Below are positions 21,101 through 30,723 of a DNA stretch of 64,000 nt, piece by piece. Numbering within the stretch: the first letter of the stretch is position 1; each line of letters starts with the position of its first letter. The DNA is from Paramoeba atlantica (Eukaryota > Discosea), in contig CDRNVI010000065.1 in the NCBI GenBank assembly GCA_977017575.1, forward strand, positions 1-64,000. The letters are read 5' to 3'. Both the position numbers and the translations under genes were made by a program. The notes under the pieces were generated by a model that had not been told where the DNA came from, made no database searches, and worked only from the letters and a program-made list of their open reading frames with translations.

Positions 21101-22268
21101 AAATTTCGGAACGGGGGCCCTCTCAATATCGCAAACAATGCTCCGACGAATTGACGTTGAGGTAAATAATATGAGGAGAATTGCATGTCAATGCGACAAA
21201 TTGGATGAATATGGGATGTGTTACCCGAATGCATCTTTATATCTTGGCACGGAGAAATTTTCAACAATTCACAGGGTACAAAGAGCTAAGCTTGTTGGAC
21301 ACATGCTTCGTCACTCATCTGATTTCCAAGAGCTCGTCAAGTGGAAACAGCGGACCAACGCACGACAACCTTCCCCAAGCGAGGCTTGCTTGAAGGATTT
21401 GTACATCACCCTTGAATAAGCCTTGGTGTATGCAACTGACCGCGAACATTGGTATCAACTAACCGAAAAGTTGCGAAGAGAGCTCGAGCCTATTATTCAA
21501 TATGAAAAGTGCGGGCCCGTTAGATGTAAAAATGCCCTGGCAAGGGCGAAAAAACACAAAAGTCCTTCCGAGTTACAATTCGTTGAGGAGTCAGACATCC
21601 CTTTTCCAGCATATAAAACTATGCAAATTCATACAGACGGTTCAGTATTGCCGATGCGGGGCACGGATGAAATTCGAAGCGGTATCGGAGTTGTAGTATT
21701 AAAACCTAGATTAAAACCTCTACGAATATCTGTGCCTCTAGAATCTGAAACAATTGAGCGAGTCGAAATAATGGCCTTTCAGCAGGCCTTGCGTCAGCTC
21801 CCGGAAAAACTTTGCGCATGTCTTTTTCATACAGATTCGTACTATCTTTGGGAATTTTTTCACATTCTTCGTCATCAGAGGCGCATTGTTGGATATAAGG
21901 GGATCACAAACGGAGATTTATTTTATGAACTTGACAGAAAACTCCGTGAACTAAAACATGAATCATTTTCAATTTTTATGTGCAAGGTAAAGAGTCATTG
22001 TGGGAACAAATGGAATGAGGAGGCGGATGGGTTGGCACTCATGGCAGCACGAAAAATATCTCGACCTCCTGTACAGAAAAGGAGAAAGACAAGTGAAGAC
22101 ACCGAGGAGTCTCAGACAGACAAATCTTTGCAAAATCTGATTAAAAATAGAGCCTTAGAAAAGGGAAAGGCGAAAACTTTGCTAGCACCCAAGCGCGGGG
22201 CTGAGGCAAAAGGGAGACCCCGAGGGAAAGTAGCGAGAACTGGTGGCAAGAGGAAGCCCTCTGAGTAG
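18172..22268 (+). pseudogene. LINE ORF: AP endonuclease, reverse transcriptase, RNase H
   Basis: The start is ATG at 18172, just after the monomers. Domains in order: an N-terminal region, an apurinic-like endonuclease (about 18630-19400; GTLNVTTLKLKG, QETRYRF, VIGDFNAP, LDHIF), a linker, RT (about 19900-20860; GKTPGSDGIP, VAHIDFAKAFPSVS, ILQGDVLAPYLF, YADDIALF), a post-RT region, and RNase H (about 21620-22040; HTDGSV, Glu in VEIMAFQQAL, HTDSYYLW, EEADGLAL). A basic tail ends at TAG 22266. A frameshift lies near 20310. There is a TGA at 20856 and a TAA at 21417, where the related fragment at 4700 has Gln. Three lesions in 4 kb point to a recently dead copy. Confidence 0.88.
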
Positions 22269-22354
22269 GTATGATAAGACGGAAGTGTTCTCCGCTGGTG
22301 AGGAATATTTGTAAGATTAACGAAAAGTAATGCGTGTTTTCAGTAGTACACATA

Positions 22355-24677
22355 CACTGCCGCCAAAAATTATTGAATTTTTAATTGGTGTCGAAACCGG
22401 ACAACTTTTAATTTAAAATTTAATAATTTTTGTGCCAATAATTTTTGTAGAAATGTGTACATGCGCAAATCTTAGGCTGCGGGAAATTAAGCGCCCGTCG
22501 TAGTGTTTTCACGTTCTTATTGACTACCGTGGGTTGGCGGGTTGCTCGTCTCATGGCCTTCGTCAGGTGGAGTGAAATGGTGCGAGGGTGCATTCCAACA
22601 GAGAATTTATCATTGTACTCTTATTGGTAGATAAAAGCAATGCATGTATTAAAACAATGCAGCTAATGTTGCGTACAAAGGTGAATAACAAAAAAGAGCG
22701 CGCGTTAAAATATTTCATTTTAATATCTAGTGCGGGGAAAAAGTGTAGACCGATAGAACAAAACATGGAAAAAACCCCACAAAATATCAGCATAAAATCT
22801 GAGTAAATGTTATTGCGCACTTTCACAATTCAATACCATCAGAAAATTCAATACAATCAAAAATATTTTGGAGGTGCTCATCAAAGGGGGAGTCACAGCA
22901 CCTAAACTTTAGGACCGATTCCGTACGATGAGAGAGGAGTAAACGTCAGACTCTGAGCGGATTTATAGCGCTCCTTTTGTCTTCGCGTCATTCCACGAAG
23001 TCGCTGGCGTAGATTCGTGATATCTTCAGCCTCTCGTCTCTGGAGTTCCAGTTCTTCAGTTGAGAGTACCTTACGAGGTCAGCCGCGTTTTCGCTTTTCT
23101 CCAGGTGCGCTTCTTTCGATTGTGGCGCTTGCTGTCGAATTTTCGTTCTCTTCTATTATATTGATGTCCCCTTCTGCGTTCCCAATGGATGAGGTGTTAA
23201 TTTCGTCGGAACCTTCATCGTCCAAGAAAATCGCACCACTAGACGTATGTAAATGAGTTTGCAAAAGCTTGTAGGCATCGAGACGTGACGGTCGGTTTTT
23301 TTTGCTGCCAAATAACACCACTGGAATTTCGGTTATTTCCCAGGAGGCCATAATCTGAGCTTGGGGAAGTTCTTGCATAGCCTGCACAATGTACGACACT
23401 TTTTCTCTCGGCAAAGTGTTCGCGATGTGCAAATAACGTTGGAGATGGCTGAATTGAGGTCGGAACGCGCAAAGATGCGGGATACATCATCGTTGTAGAG
23501 CTGAATAGCGCGTTGTTTTAGGCCAGAGATTACAAACTGATCTGCAGGTTGAAAGACATGCGTCATTTTCTTGGGAATACGAACTACCTCGCAAGAAGAA
23601 CCAAGGAGAATCTCATCAGTACCACTATGCTGAGTGGTTCATCAATAATCAAAAGGGCGGGGGCAGCGGGCTTCTTCATAGCTTCACGTTCGGAGGCAAG
23701 TATCTCCTTAAAGCGACTCAAAAAAGTTGACCACGTCGAGGCGTCTTGAAAATGAGATCCTTTCCGGGCACATTGTAGAACACGTGGGTCGCTACCAACA
23801 TTGACGAATACGCGACTCGTTCCCTGGAATATGAACTGTAACATTTTGATTTCTCCAGCTGCAGATGAAAGAACGTTGCAAGTGAAACCCTGCTTTTCAC
23901 GACGAACTGAAATTGTGCGGGACTCGCCTGGATTAATGCGTTCCCAGGTCCAAGTGGCATTTGCTTGTCCTAATCCCAGACACACAAAGAATTCGTCTGT
24001 GTTAAACACAAGCTCTTTTTCACCACGATTTTTATAGCTTTCAAGCTGTGAAAAGAATGTTTTAGATGCCTCAACAACTTCATTCGGCGTAACAGTTCGA
24101 TCGCTAGTAGCGTGGCGGACACGAATGTTATTTTGCTTCATCCAGTCCTTTGCCCATGATAGCGAAAACTTCAGAGGACCCCCCTTTAGGGATGTGGATT
24201 TCGGGGAAGATTGCTCTTTGATACCGCGGGCCACACTAGCTACAAGAGCCGCGTACACTGGGACAGCTTGCTCCCTCATTTTATCGAAAGCTTGAAGGAC
24301 AAGTGAAGATTCCTTTCCCGTAAGTAGGCCACGCCGGCCGCGACTACCGATGTTTTCTAGCGAGCGCATGCCCTTATATTGCGAAACGCAAGCAGCCGAA
24401 ATTACTCGTCCAAATTGATCCAAAAATCTCTCCATAACTAGTGCATTTTTACATGCACCTCAAGTGTTGTCAAAAAGCCATTCGCGCTCGTCCGGCGCTA
24501 AATCTTTCGAGGACGGCTGACTTTTCTTCGTCTGATGGATCGAATTCGCTACCAAAAAATGCTGAGCAATGTCCTGGTTGACCATCTCGAGCGGTTGACA
24601 AAAAATAAATAATAAATAAAACGCAGGCAAAAAACGACCATTTTTAATTAAAAATTCAATAATTTTTGTACCATGAA
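22355..24677 (-). mobile_element. pogo/Tc1-like DNA transposon, dead
   Basis: TA lies immediately outside both ends (22353-22354 and 24678-24679). Ends share the inverted repeat AAAAATTATTGAATTTTTAAT (from 22365, and reversed at about 24646-24667), set ten bases in from each edge. It has an internal transposase pseudogene on the minus strand and sits in the 3' UTR of the long LINE, so it is younger than that LINE. Confidence 0.85.
23079..24435 (-). pseudogene. pogo/Tigger-like DDE transposase
   Basis: On the minus strand, 24435-23584 encodes an N-terminal helix-turn-helix region (SLSWAKDWMKQN...RVRHATSDRT is the CENP-B-like DNA-binding half) and the first catalytic block (LVFNTDEFFVCLG with the Asp, then LLIIDEPLS with the second). 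The block that should carry THVFQPADQFVISGLK lies in a different frame (23566-23333), and the C-terminal part in a third (23432-23079). The gene therefore has at least two frameshifts and cannot make a full protein. Family assignment rests on the DNA-binding region, block order and the TA target. Confidence 0.75.
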
Positions 24678-24819
24678 TATTAGCGACAATAAAATTTGAC
24701 TGGGATGTATATAAACTCTGAATTTGGAGGTGGAAGAATATAAGTTTGAGAGAACAATGTTATGTATTCTAACCGACTTACGTCGGTCTATTGGATTGGA
24801 TTGGATTGGATATAGCAAT

Positions 24820-24935
24820 GGGTAAAATCTTTCTTAAATTGGCTAGCCGAATCACCATGGACAGGGTAGCAGAAGCAACGGGCAGACTTTTCCGAGATGC
24901 ACAATTTGGTGTTGGAACAAGAAATAGAAATAGGA
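24820..24935 (+). pseudogene. Reverse transcriptase fragment, family X, part 2
   Basis: Directly after the right target duplication of the long LINE, one frame encodes GKIFLKLASRITMDRV and DAQFGVGTRN. This is the RT block that normally follows R-P-I-A (with Q-F-G-V-G). It therefore belongs to the same fossil as 17555-17787. It is followed by the MITE starting at 24948. Confidence 0.6.
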
Positions 24936-24947
24936 GGACCTAAAATA

Positions 24948-25752
24948 ACCCAGATTGAAAGGGGCGAAGGAGATACGAAGCAACAGTCGTGGCAGATTCC
25001 CACTGAAAAGAAATGGTATCTCCCCGTACCAAGTTTGTCTCCGAGCCAGCAAGCGCTAAGGCTTTTCTCGTGCGGGGAGATTCCATTTCTTTTCAGTGGG
25101 AATCTGCCACGCCTGTTGCTTCGTATCCAGAACGTCTAAAACTTCAACGAAACAACAAGAACCAAAAGGTTCTGACAAATATAGACGGGAAAAGTGAAAT
25201 TAAACCAAAGCTGCGAAGCCCACAAATAAAAAGAAAGCATTCTACAGAACGCGTTTCACGTGACTAATGGTATTTGAAATCTTGTGAAATATATTCCCCC
25301 CCCCTAATTTCAAATTTTGAGTAGTGCTTTTGTAGCCCGGACAAGGCGAGAAGTTCTTATTCATGTTTTTTCTGTCAGATTGTTTTTATTCTTATTACTA
25401 TATTTATTATTTATCGTAGATATATAAGGTTATAAGTTTTATGTTCATATTTATATGTTAGTTGTATTGTTTTATTTTAGCGCTCAAGTAGTTGATACCT
25501 TCAATTTACGTTGAACTCTAGGGGCGTTGGTGGTTCCATTTCCTGGTTTATTGTAATGAAAAGACTCATCCTTATGCGAGGGCTCATTAAAACAAACACT
25601 AAATTTGAGATATGGTAAACAGTTGTGTGGTCAGTGTTTTTAATCTAAGGTGTGAAGATGTTTAAGGGAAAATATTAACCCCTTAACTGATTATATCAGT
25701 GTTGTTGTTGTTGTTGTTGCTTCGTATCTCCCTCGACCCTTTCAATCTGGGT
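24948..25752. mobile_element. Foldback MITE B, copy 1, split by a LINE end
   Basis: Ends are inverted repeats (ACCCAGATTGAAAGGGGCGA... at 24948 and its complement ending at 25752) flanked by TA. The arms include GCAACAGTCGTGGCAGATTC and TTCCCACTGAAAAGAAATGG, so the native element is a ~210-bp hairpin. The right arm is interrupted by the LINE end at 25128-25715. The sister copy is at 42788-44827. Confidence 0.8.
25128..25715 (+). mobile_element. 5'-truncated LINE 3' end with (GTT)n tail
   Basis: 588 bp with a 13-bp target duplication GTTGCTTCGTATC (25115-25127 and 25716-25728), inserted in the right arm of MITE B. It begins in a basic C-terminal coding tail (stop at 25265) and ends TATATCAGTGTTGTTGTTG. 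The same 3' end is present in each 5.2 kb unit. Confidence 0.88.
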
Positions 25753-25796
25753 TATACGGCGGGCCCTTCGAGGCGGTGAAGACCCGGTTGGTTCCT

Positions 25797-25922
25797 TCAC
25801 AACGTGGCCAGCTGGTCACTCTTTCACAACATGGCCAGCTGGCCACCCTACCACATGGCGAGTTTGCCACCCTTCCACAACATGGCCAGCTTGCCACTCT
25901 TCCACGAGATGTCCAGCTGACC
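25797..25922. repeat. ~30-bp minisatellite with GGCCAGCTGGCCAC core
   Basis: Four to five units of TTCCACAACATGGCCAGCTGG-like sequence. A similar GTGGCCAGCTGGCCACT block follows the other MITE B copy at about 44985-45010, which suggests that both MITE copies sit in related surroundings. Confidence 0.75.
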
Positions 25923-25929
25923 AAAAAAA

Positions 25930-26304
25930 ATCCAAATCATTCCTGATTGCTCCGGATGGTCACTGGCAAGCCCGAACCTTCACAGACAGATTTGGAAGTT
26001 CCGAGGCCGACGTCCTCTACCAGTTTCCGCCTGTCCAAGGCGGCACCAACGTGCTATTGCCAACACGCTGCGTCGACGAATTGTACGTCAACACGGCTCA
26101 CCCAAGAGGTGTAAGCCGGGTAAGGGAGCTGGTTCCCTGAGGGGAGGGTCCGGGACGGTCCTCCGAGTGAAGCCGCCAGGAATATTGCGATGAGCGGGTT
26201 TGAACTCGCTGTCTGAGCACCATGTGCTTGAAACTTTGAATTCTTGCCACTCCTCCACCTCCTTGCCACTCCGCCACCTCCTTGCCACTCCGCCACCTCC
26301 TCCC
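25930..26304 (-). mobile_element. SINE1, antisense
   Basis: Reverse complement of the full SINE1, from the CCGGAATGATTTGG end (25940) to the tRNA-like head (B-box complement GGGTTTGAACTCGC at about 26197). The head's GTGGCGGAGTGGCAAG block is repeated three times at 26245-26304. Confidence 0.8.
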
Positions 26305-26539
26305 CCGCCGCGCGTACAGGTATGCACGTGGCACTTGATGATGATGATGTCACAGGTATAAACCCCACAGACGGGGTTTACTCACACTTACTCTTTCACG
26401 TACCACTGTACCGCTCTTTCACGTACTCTGTACGTGACTCTTTCACTTACTCTTTCACGTACCACTGTACTTATAGTGGCAGTGCACTTACTCTCGCACG
26501 TGTCACTGCAGCAATTTTTTTTTTTTCGATTTTTTTAGT

Positions 26540-26640
26540 AAAATGTCGATGTCGGGAATCGAACCGCGGACGTCCAGCGTCAAAATGGAAACCCTTTACC
26601 AACTGGACTACTCAAAGGACGCTCCTTAGTCAACCAGTTT
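26540..26640 (-). mobile_element. tRNA-derived SINE3 head or tRNA pseudogene
   Basis: The minus strand reads TAGTCCAGTTGGTAAAGGG (A box) and, ~40 bases on, GCGGTTCGATTCCCG (B box), then CATCGACA and a T/A-run. The acceptor strands do not pair and the anticodon arm is irregular, so it is not a normal tRNA gene. The B-box end resembles that of SINE2. Confidence 0.5.
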
Positions 26641-26864
26641 GTCGTATCGCAGACCTTTGCACACGCACTTCTTTTTACGAAAAATGTTCTAAAATTTGGG
26701 AAATAAGGTTGTTTTTGAGGTGATTTTTAGAGTATTGAAGAGTTCATCTAATGACCTACTGCAACGTTTCGGAATTTTGAAAAAACTCGATCTTACGCTT
26801 CTTTGACGATCTTTTTCAATTTTTGGAATTAACCTTAGTAAGCGAGTTAGATACTCCGTATCTC

Positions 26865-27133
26865 CCTCAATATTAAGGGCAAGAAACGCATTTCGTCAAA
26901 AAGCGGACTTTTTGCTCTTGACAGTAGACATCCGTAACGCCTTCACTTCAATTGAAAGAAACGCGGTGTTTCAGTATCTAAGGGGAAATGAAGAATTTCA
27001 GGAGCTCTACGGGGTGACCTCATATGTGTATGGGGCTCCAACTACGATATTTAATTCGTCGTGTTCGCCAACTATGGTTCTGAAGGGATTCCGAAAAGCT
27101 TCAATGAATCTGGAACTCCCCTCTTTCTGTTAG
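26865..27133 (+). pseudogene. Reverse transcriptase fragment, family X, part 3
   Basis: Encodes LLTVDIRNAFTSIERN followed by GAPTTIFNS, the RT block carrying the first catalytic Asp (D-x-x-N-A-F). The style matches the fragments at 17555-17787 and 24820-24935, so all three are read as pieces of one fossil scattered by later insertions. It ends in a stop at 27131. Confidence 0.55.
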
Positions 27134-27253
27134 CTGCAAACTTATTACGGTGGTTGGAAAACTACCGCTCTATCCTCGATTAGTGAAAAAAAAGTGAACA
27201 AAAACAGTGAAAATACAAAGAGGAACACAGTAGTATTATAGAAGAAAAATTTA

Positions 27254-28008
27254 TACACCCATGGACAGAAGTGTGCCCCCGGCCTGGCAAATGTCAATTT
27301 TTTCACCCGTTTTTTCTCATTTTTGCAGCATTCGAGAGATCTCGTTCCCCTAGCGAAGAGCTTTGCCGCCTTTGCTTCATAGGGACCCCCTGGTACCCCC
27401 TGTTTCCAAAAAACATGGTTTTATTGCCCGTTTTTTTGGAACACAGTCAATTTCTCTAGTATATTATCTTTTTTTCTCCCTTTTTTTTCTTCATGAGGAC
27501 CCCGCCTCGTATAAATCATAAACGAAACATCGTGTTTTGTCGATTTCGGAGCGAACAGAGATAGTCAAACAGCATAAATCCACACAACTTTGTAGTTTTA
27601 AGCCACACAACTCTGTAACCCTGACAAAGGCCACAGAAAAGGCGTTTAATGCTCTAAAACGTGCACCACATACACAGATAGAAAGTGTTGAATTCCATCA
27701 AATCTGTTCCTAAACGTATGCAAATAGTTATTCAGACCAATGGGGAGCATTGCGGATATTGATACTTCTTCCTTTTTTCTCATTTTCTCATTGAAAGGGT
27801 GATTTTTTTCTAGATGTCTAATGTACCATTTTTTGTTTTTGGTCTACTTTGGGGTCACCACCAGAGCACCAGGGGGTCCCTATAAAAAAAAAGGCGGCCA
27901 AGCTCTTCGCTAGGGGAACGAGATCGCTCGAATGCTGCAAAAATGAGAAAAAACGGATAAAAAAATGGCATTTACCAGGCCGGGGGCACACTTCTGTCCA
28001 TGGGTGTA
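27254..28008. mobile_element. TA-flanked foldback MITE E
   Basis: Long inverted ends: TACACCCATGGACAGAAGTG at 27254 and its complement ending at 28008, continuing inward through GCCCCCGGCCTGG to GGGACCCCCTGGT with mismatches (about 160 bp per arm). TA lies on both sides. The ~420-bp centre is A/T-rich without a coding frame. Confidence 0.82.
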
Positions 28009-28830
28009 TAAGGGGGCTCCGGTGGTCCAAAATTGAAAAAAAAATTTGAAAAAAATGGGGGGTCTAGGGGGGGGCATAACGCACGAAATTTTTTTGAAAA
28101 AATTATTTTTCGAAACAAACCCGCAGAAGGGGTAGCCGGGGTCTTGGCGCGCATTGGGAAAGTGGTGCCGCAACCCCCCTAAGCCTCGTTGTACGAAGAA
28201 AAGATGTGGCAATTTGGGGTTTGCAAATCGTTTCCGAAGAAGGCGGTCTCGAGTCCTCCAAAGGTACGATTTTCTTTCTTAAAACTATCAGTTTATGGTG
28301 TTGTCCTTGATTCTTTGCGAAGAATACTTTTTGCGGGCCAAAGTTTTCGTCGGACCAAATTTCGGGCGAAATTTCGGGACAATTTTACTAATATAGGATA
28401 GCGAGGGAGTAGTATCTCCCTCAACTAGTATATAGACTCACCATGGCGGAGCACGGTGGCGATGAGGATTTTGTATGCTGTAAAGTTGATCTTCGATGCG
28501 CGTTGAACCACGTACTCAGCACTTCCCCAGATATCCAAGGTCTGAATAAGAAAAGAAATGGCAACCTTCGCATATTGGGAAGCCCCAATGCATCCACAAG
28601 CATTTGCTACCGATATCTTTTTTTTTTCCCGATACCGATATCTACAACTGGAAAACGTACTGGAAATGCACTGGAAAACGCAATCACCCTAGCTGAGAAC
28701 TCCATCTAAGCAATACAAGTTGGAGGGCTAAAGCCAAAGGTGAATTTATCGCTTCTTCATTGTACTTGATTTTGTCAAATGGTATAAATTGAGGGTTTAT
28801 ACACTACGCATGGCTCCCGCAACGGAGCTA
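28009..28830. other. Non-coding stretch, nothing firmly recognised
   Basis: Low-complexity G-, A- and T-runs near 28030-28110, then unique sequence. A frame at 28443-28709 contains VDLRCALNHV, which faintly recalls the RT D-x-x-N-A-F block, but this is too weak to call. Confidence 0.4.
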
Positions 28831-29094
28831 CAGGGGGGTGGAGCTAAATCTGGGGGGTCAAAATTTCGTAAAATTTAGCCAATTGTAGAAAATAATAGCG
28901 CATTCGGGAGCTCTCTCGAATCCCTCTGGTGGAAAATACGTCGTTTCCTGCCGTTTTGAGCCTTACTTTTTTATAGCGAAAATGGCACTTTCTACCAGAA
29001 GGATTCGAGAGAGCTCTCGAATGCGCTATTGTTTTCTAAAATTGGACAACATTTACAAATTTTAGACCCCCCCAGATTTAGCTGCACCCCCCTG
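28831..29094. mobile_element. TA-flanked foldback MITE A, copy 1
   Basis: 264 bp starting CAGGGGGGTGGAGCTAAATC and ending with its imperfect complement ...TTAGCTGCACCCCCCTG, with TA on both sides (28829-28830 and 29095-29096). The arms carry the family words AAAATAATAGCGCATTCGGG and GAGCTCTC. Related copies are at 41521 and 54278. Confidence 0.88.
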
Positions 29095-29337
29095 TATAGG
29101 CCTTCGCAAACGACTCGATAACGCAGTTTAACAAACTTGGAACCTTTTATTGGTCCTTTAAGTGGCACTGCTCGCTGACAGGTGCAACGAGACAAAAGTA
29201 CGAAGGGTTGTATTCAGAGGTAACGCATTCCACTTCACCCTACGTATGCTTCACCGCCTTCGCATCAGCAAATCGTTGGGATCATTAGGATCCCATGCAA
29301 GCCCATCTCATTCAGCCCATCTCAAATCTTGATAGTT
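29095..29337. other. Intergenic, 3' side of the HAD phosphatase gene
   Basis: Unique sequence with no supported feature. It probably holds the 3' UTR of the minus-strand gene that ends at 29338. Confidence 0.4.
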
Positions 29338-30234
29338 TTATATAGAAGGAATTATAGCTAACGACTGATTGATTTCATATACCGAGGAAAAAATGTAAGT
29401 AGGGTCTAGATGACGATCAGTACCAAATCCGTTTTCGAGCCTCTCTGATCCTGTCTGCACCCATATTGTACTACACCCCATACTTTTACCTAACGCGATA
29501 TCAGTAGAAAGACGGTCGCCTATAACGATAGAACTAACGGGACTTACTTGTATGTTATGCTCTTCCAGATACGAACGAATACCCAAGGAGTTCGGCTTTC
29601 CACATATAACATCCGGCTGCTTTCCAGCTGCCATACTCACTGCAGCCACAATCGCCCCAGCACCGGGGGTTCCCAAGCCACGAGATGACGGGAGCTGCGG
29701 ATCACTGTTGGTTGCAATGAAATAAGCGCCGTCTTGCACACATTGCGAAGCGTAGGCTATTTTGTACATATTTATTCTTGAATCCATTCCAACGACTACT
29801 GCTGCAATATTATTTTCTCTCCGGTCCGACAGATATTTGTTTAAAAATTTAGATGCAGTGTATGCCTGATTTTTATCCTCTTCCCCTAAAGTAGTGAATC
29901 CGGCGCTACGTAGTTCACAGTGGAGGCCGCTCTCGCCAATAACGTACACCAGTGCGCGTGGAATGCTGCTAGAACGACGTTGCTGAAGTAAGCGAGCGCA
30001 GAGAAAACCACTGCTTATGATGTCTTCTTTCCTTGGTTCAGGAAACCCTAAACAGGTGAATTTGTTCAGATATTGAAGTCTTGAGAGAGTAGAGTTGTTA
30101 GTAACAAAAAGGATGCGCTTCTCTAATTGACGCAGAGTCCGAATCAGGTCGACGGCTCCTCGAATAACTGCACCATCTCTCCAGAGAACTCCATCACAGT
30201 CGAAAACCCAGACAGAATACTGCAGGAGATCCAT
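29338..30234 (-). CDS. HAD-superfamily phosphatase, phosphoglycolate/p-nitrophenyl phosphatase type
   Basis: 298 residues, the usual length for the family. The HAD motifs are in order: FDCDGV (residues 11-16, nucleophile D12 and acid/base D14), VTNNST (about 44-49), the cap-domain region, CGKP with the motif III Lys (about 215), and IGDRLSTDIALGKSMG (about 237-252, motif IV). This layout is that of eukaryotic phosphoglycolate phosphatase/pyridoxal phosphatase (HAD IIA), which hydrolyse small phosphate esters such as 2-phosphoglycolate. The substrate cannot be chosen from sequence. No targeting peptide is evident, so it is likely cytosolic. It is the first host gene after the repeat-rich third and reads on the minus strand like all others. 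Confidence 0.88.
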   Translation of the reverse strand: MDLLQYSVWVFDCDGVLWRDGAVIRGAVDLIRTLRQLEKRILFVTNNSTLSRLQYLNKFTCLGFPEPRKEDIISSGFLCARLLQQRRSSSIPRALVYVIGESGLHCELRSAGFTTLGEEDKNQAYTASKFLNKYLSDRRENNIAAVVVGMDSRINMYKIAYASQCVQDGAYFIATNSDPQLPSSRGLGTPGAGAIVAAVSMAAGKQPDVICGKPNSLGIRSYLEEHNIQVSPVSSIVIGDRLSTDIALGKSMGCSTIWVQTGSERLENGFGTDRHLDPTYIFSSVYEINQSLAIIPSI

Positions 30235-30723
30235 TGTTTTTTATCCTTTTTGGAGGAAAATTCCAATTTCTAGATGGAAGAAATAGAAAAGCACAGAAAA
30301 GAGAAAAATATTATTCTCTATACCGACGTTTTAAAAACTTTGCTTCCAGTTCCTCTTCTCCACTCGACAAACGAAACACATACATGTATACTACAGTACA
30401 TGAGGGGCTGATCTCGTTTTGAGGCCGTCCAACCACCCTCCCGAGCCAAAACCGCCCGCGAGGGATGTCGCGTGATCTGACGTGATCTCGCGTGATATCA
30501 CATGATCTCGCGTGATCTCGTCTTGGGCCTCACCCGCAGCCCCTCAATAGATGTATGAAAAACCACTTAAGCGTTTTATGCAAATTAATGAGACTAAGAG
30601 TTTATGACCTAGGAGGTCATGTCACGCGTAGGGCTTTTCTACGTGCTACATATACATGTATTTCACATGTTTTTTTCACAATTAAAGCGAACAAAATACG
30701 ACGCAAGAAAGCGGAGTTGAATT
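30235..30723. other. Intergenic with a small inverted-repeat element and CGTGATCTCG repeats
   Basis: TGAGGGGCTGATCTCG at 30400 and the complement of TGAGGGGCTGCGGGTGAGGC ending at 30546 form the ends of a ~147-bp foldback element. Its centre holds about five CGTGATCTCG-like 10-mers (30468-30521). The words GTACATGAGGGGCTG recur at about 42520 and, reversed, at about 45425-45445. Confidence 0.55.

Larger units (their letters stand above)
17788..24810 (+). mobile_element. Long LINE with monomeric 5' end, (ATTGG)n tail and nested transposon
   Basis: Flanked by a 9-bp target duplication TATAGCAAT (17779-17787 and 24811-24819). From 5' to 3': about 20 copies of an 18-bp monomer (17788-18160), a long ORF with endonuclease, RT and RNase H domains (18172-22268), a 3' UTR broken by a pogo-like transposon (22355-24677), and a final ~130 bp ending in (ATTGG)n. 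Without the nested transposon it is about 4.7 kb. A 5'-truncated relative lies at 14562-14719. The target was an older RT fragment. Confidence 0.88.

Noticed and set aside
21405-21425. Reassigned stop codon (TAA read as Gln)
   Set aside because: TAA sits at a Gln position in the LINE, but host genes end normally with TAA, TAG and TGA. A C-to-T change in a dead LINE is simpler.
26540-26640. Functional tRNA gene on the minus strand
   Set aside because: A and B boxes are present, but acceptor and anticodon arms do not fold properly.
28443-28709. RT fragment around VDLRCALNHV
   Set aside because: Only one short block resembles RT; neighbouring blocks are missing and the antisense frame is equally open.
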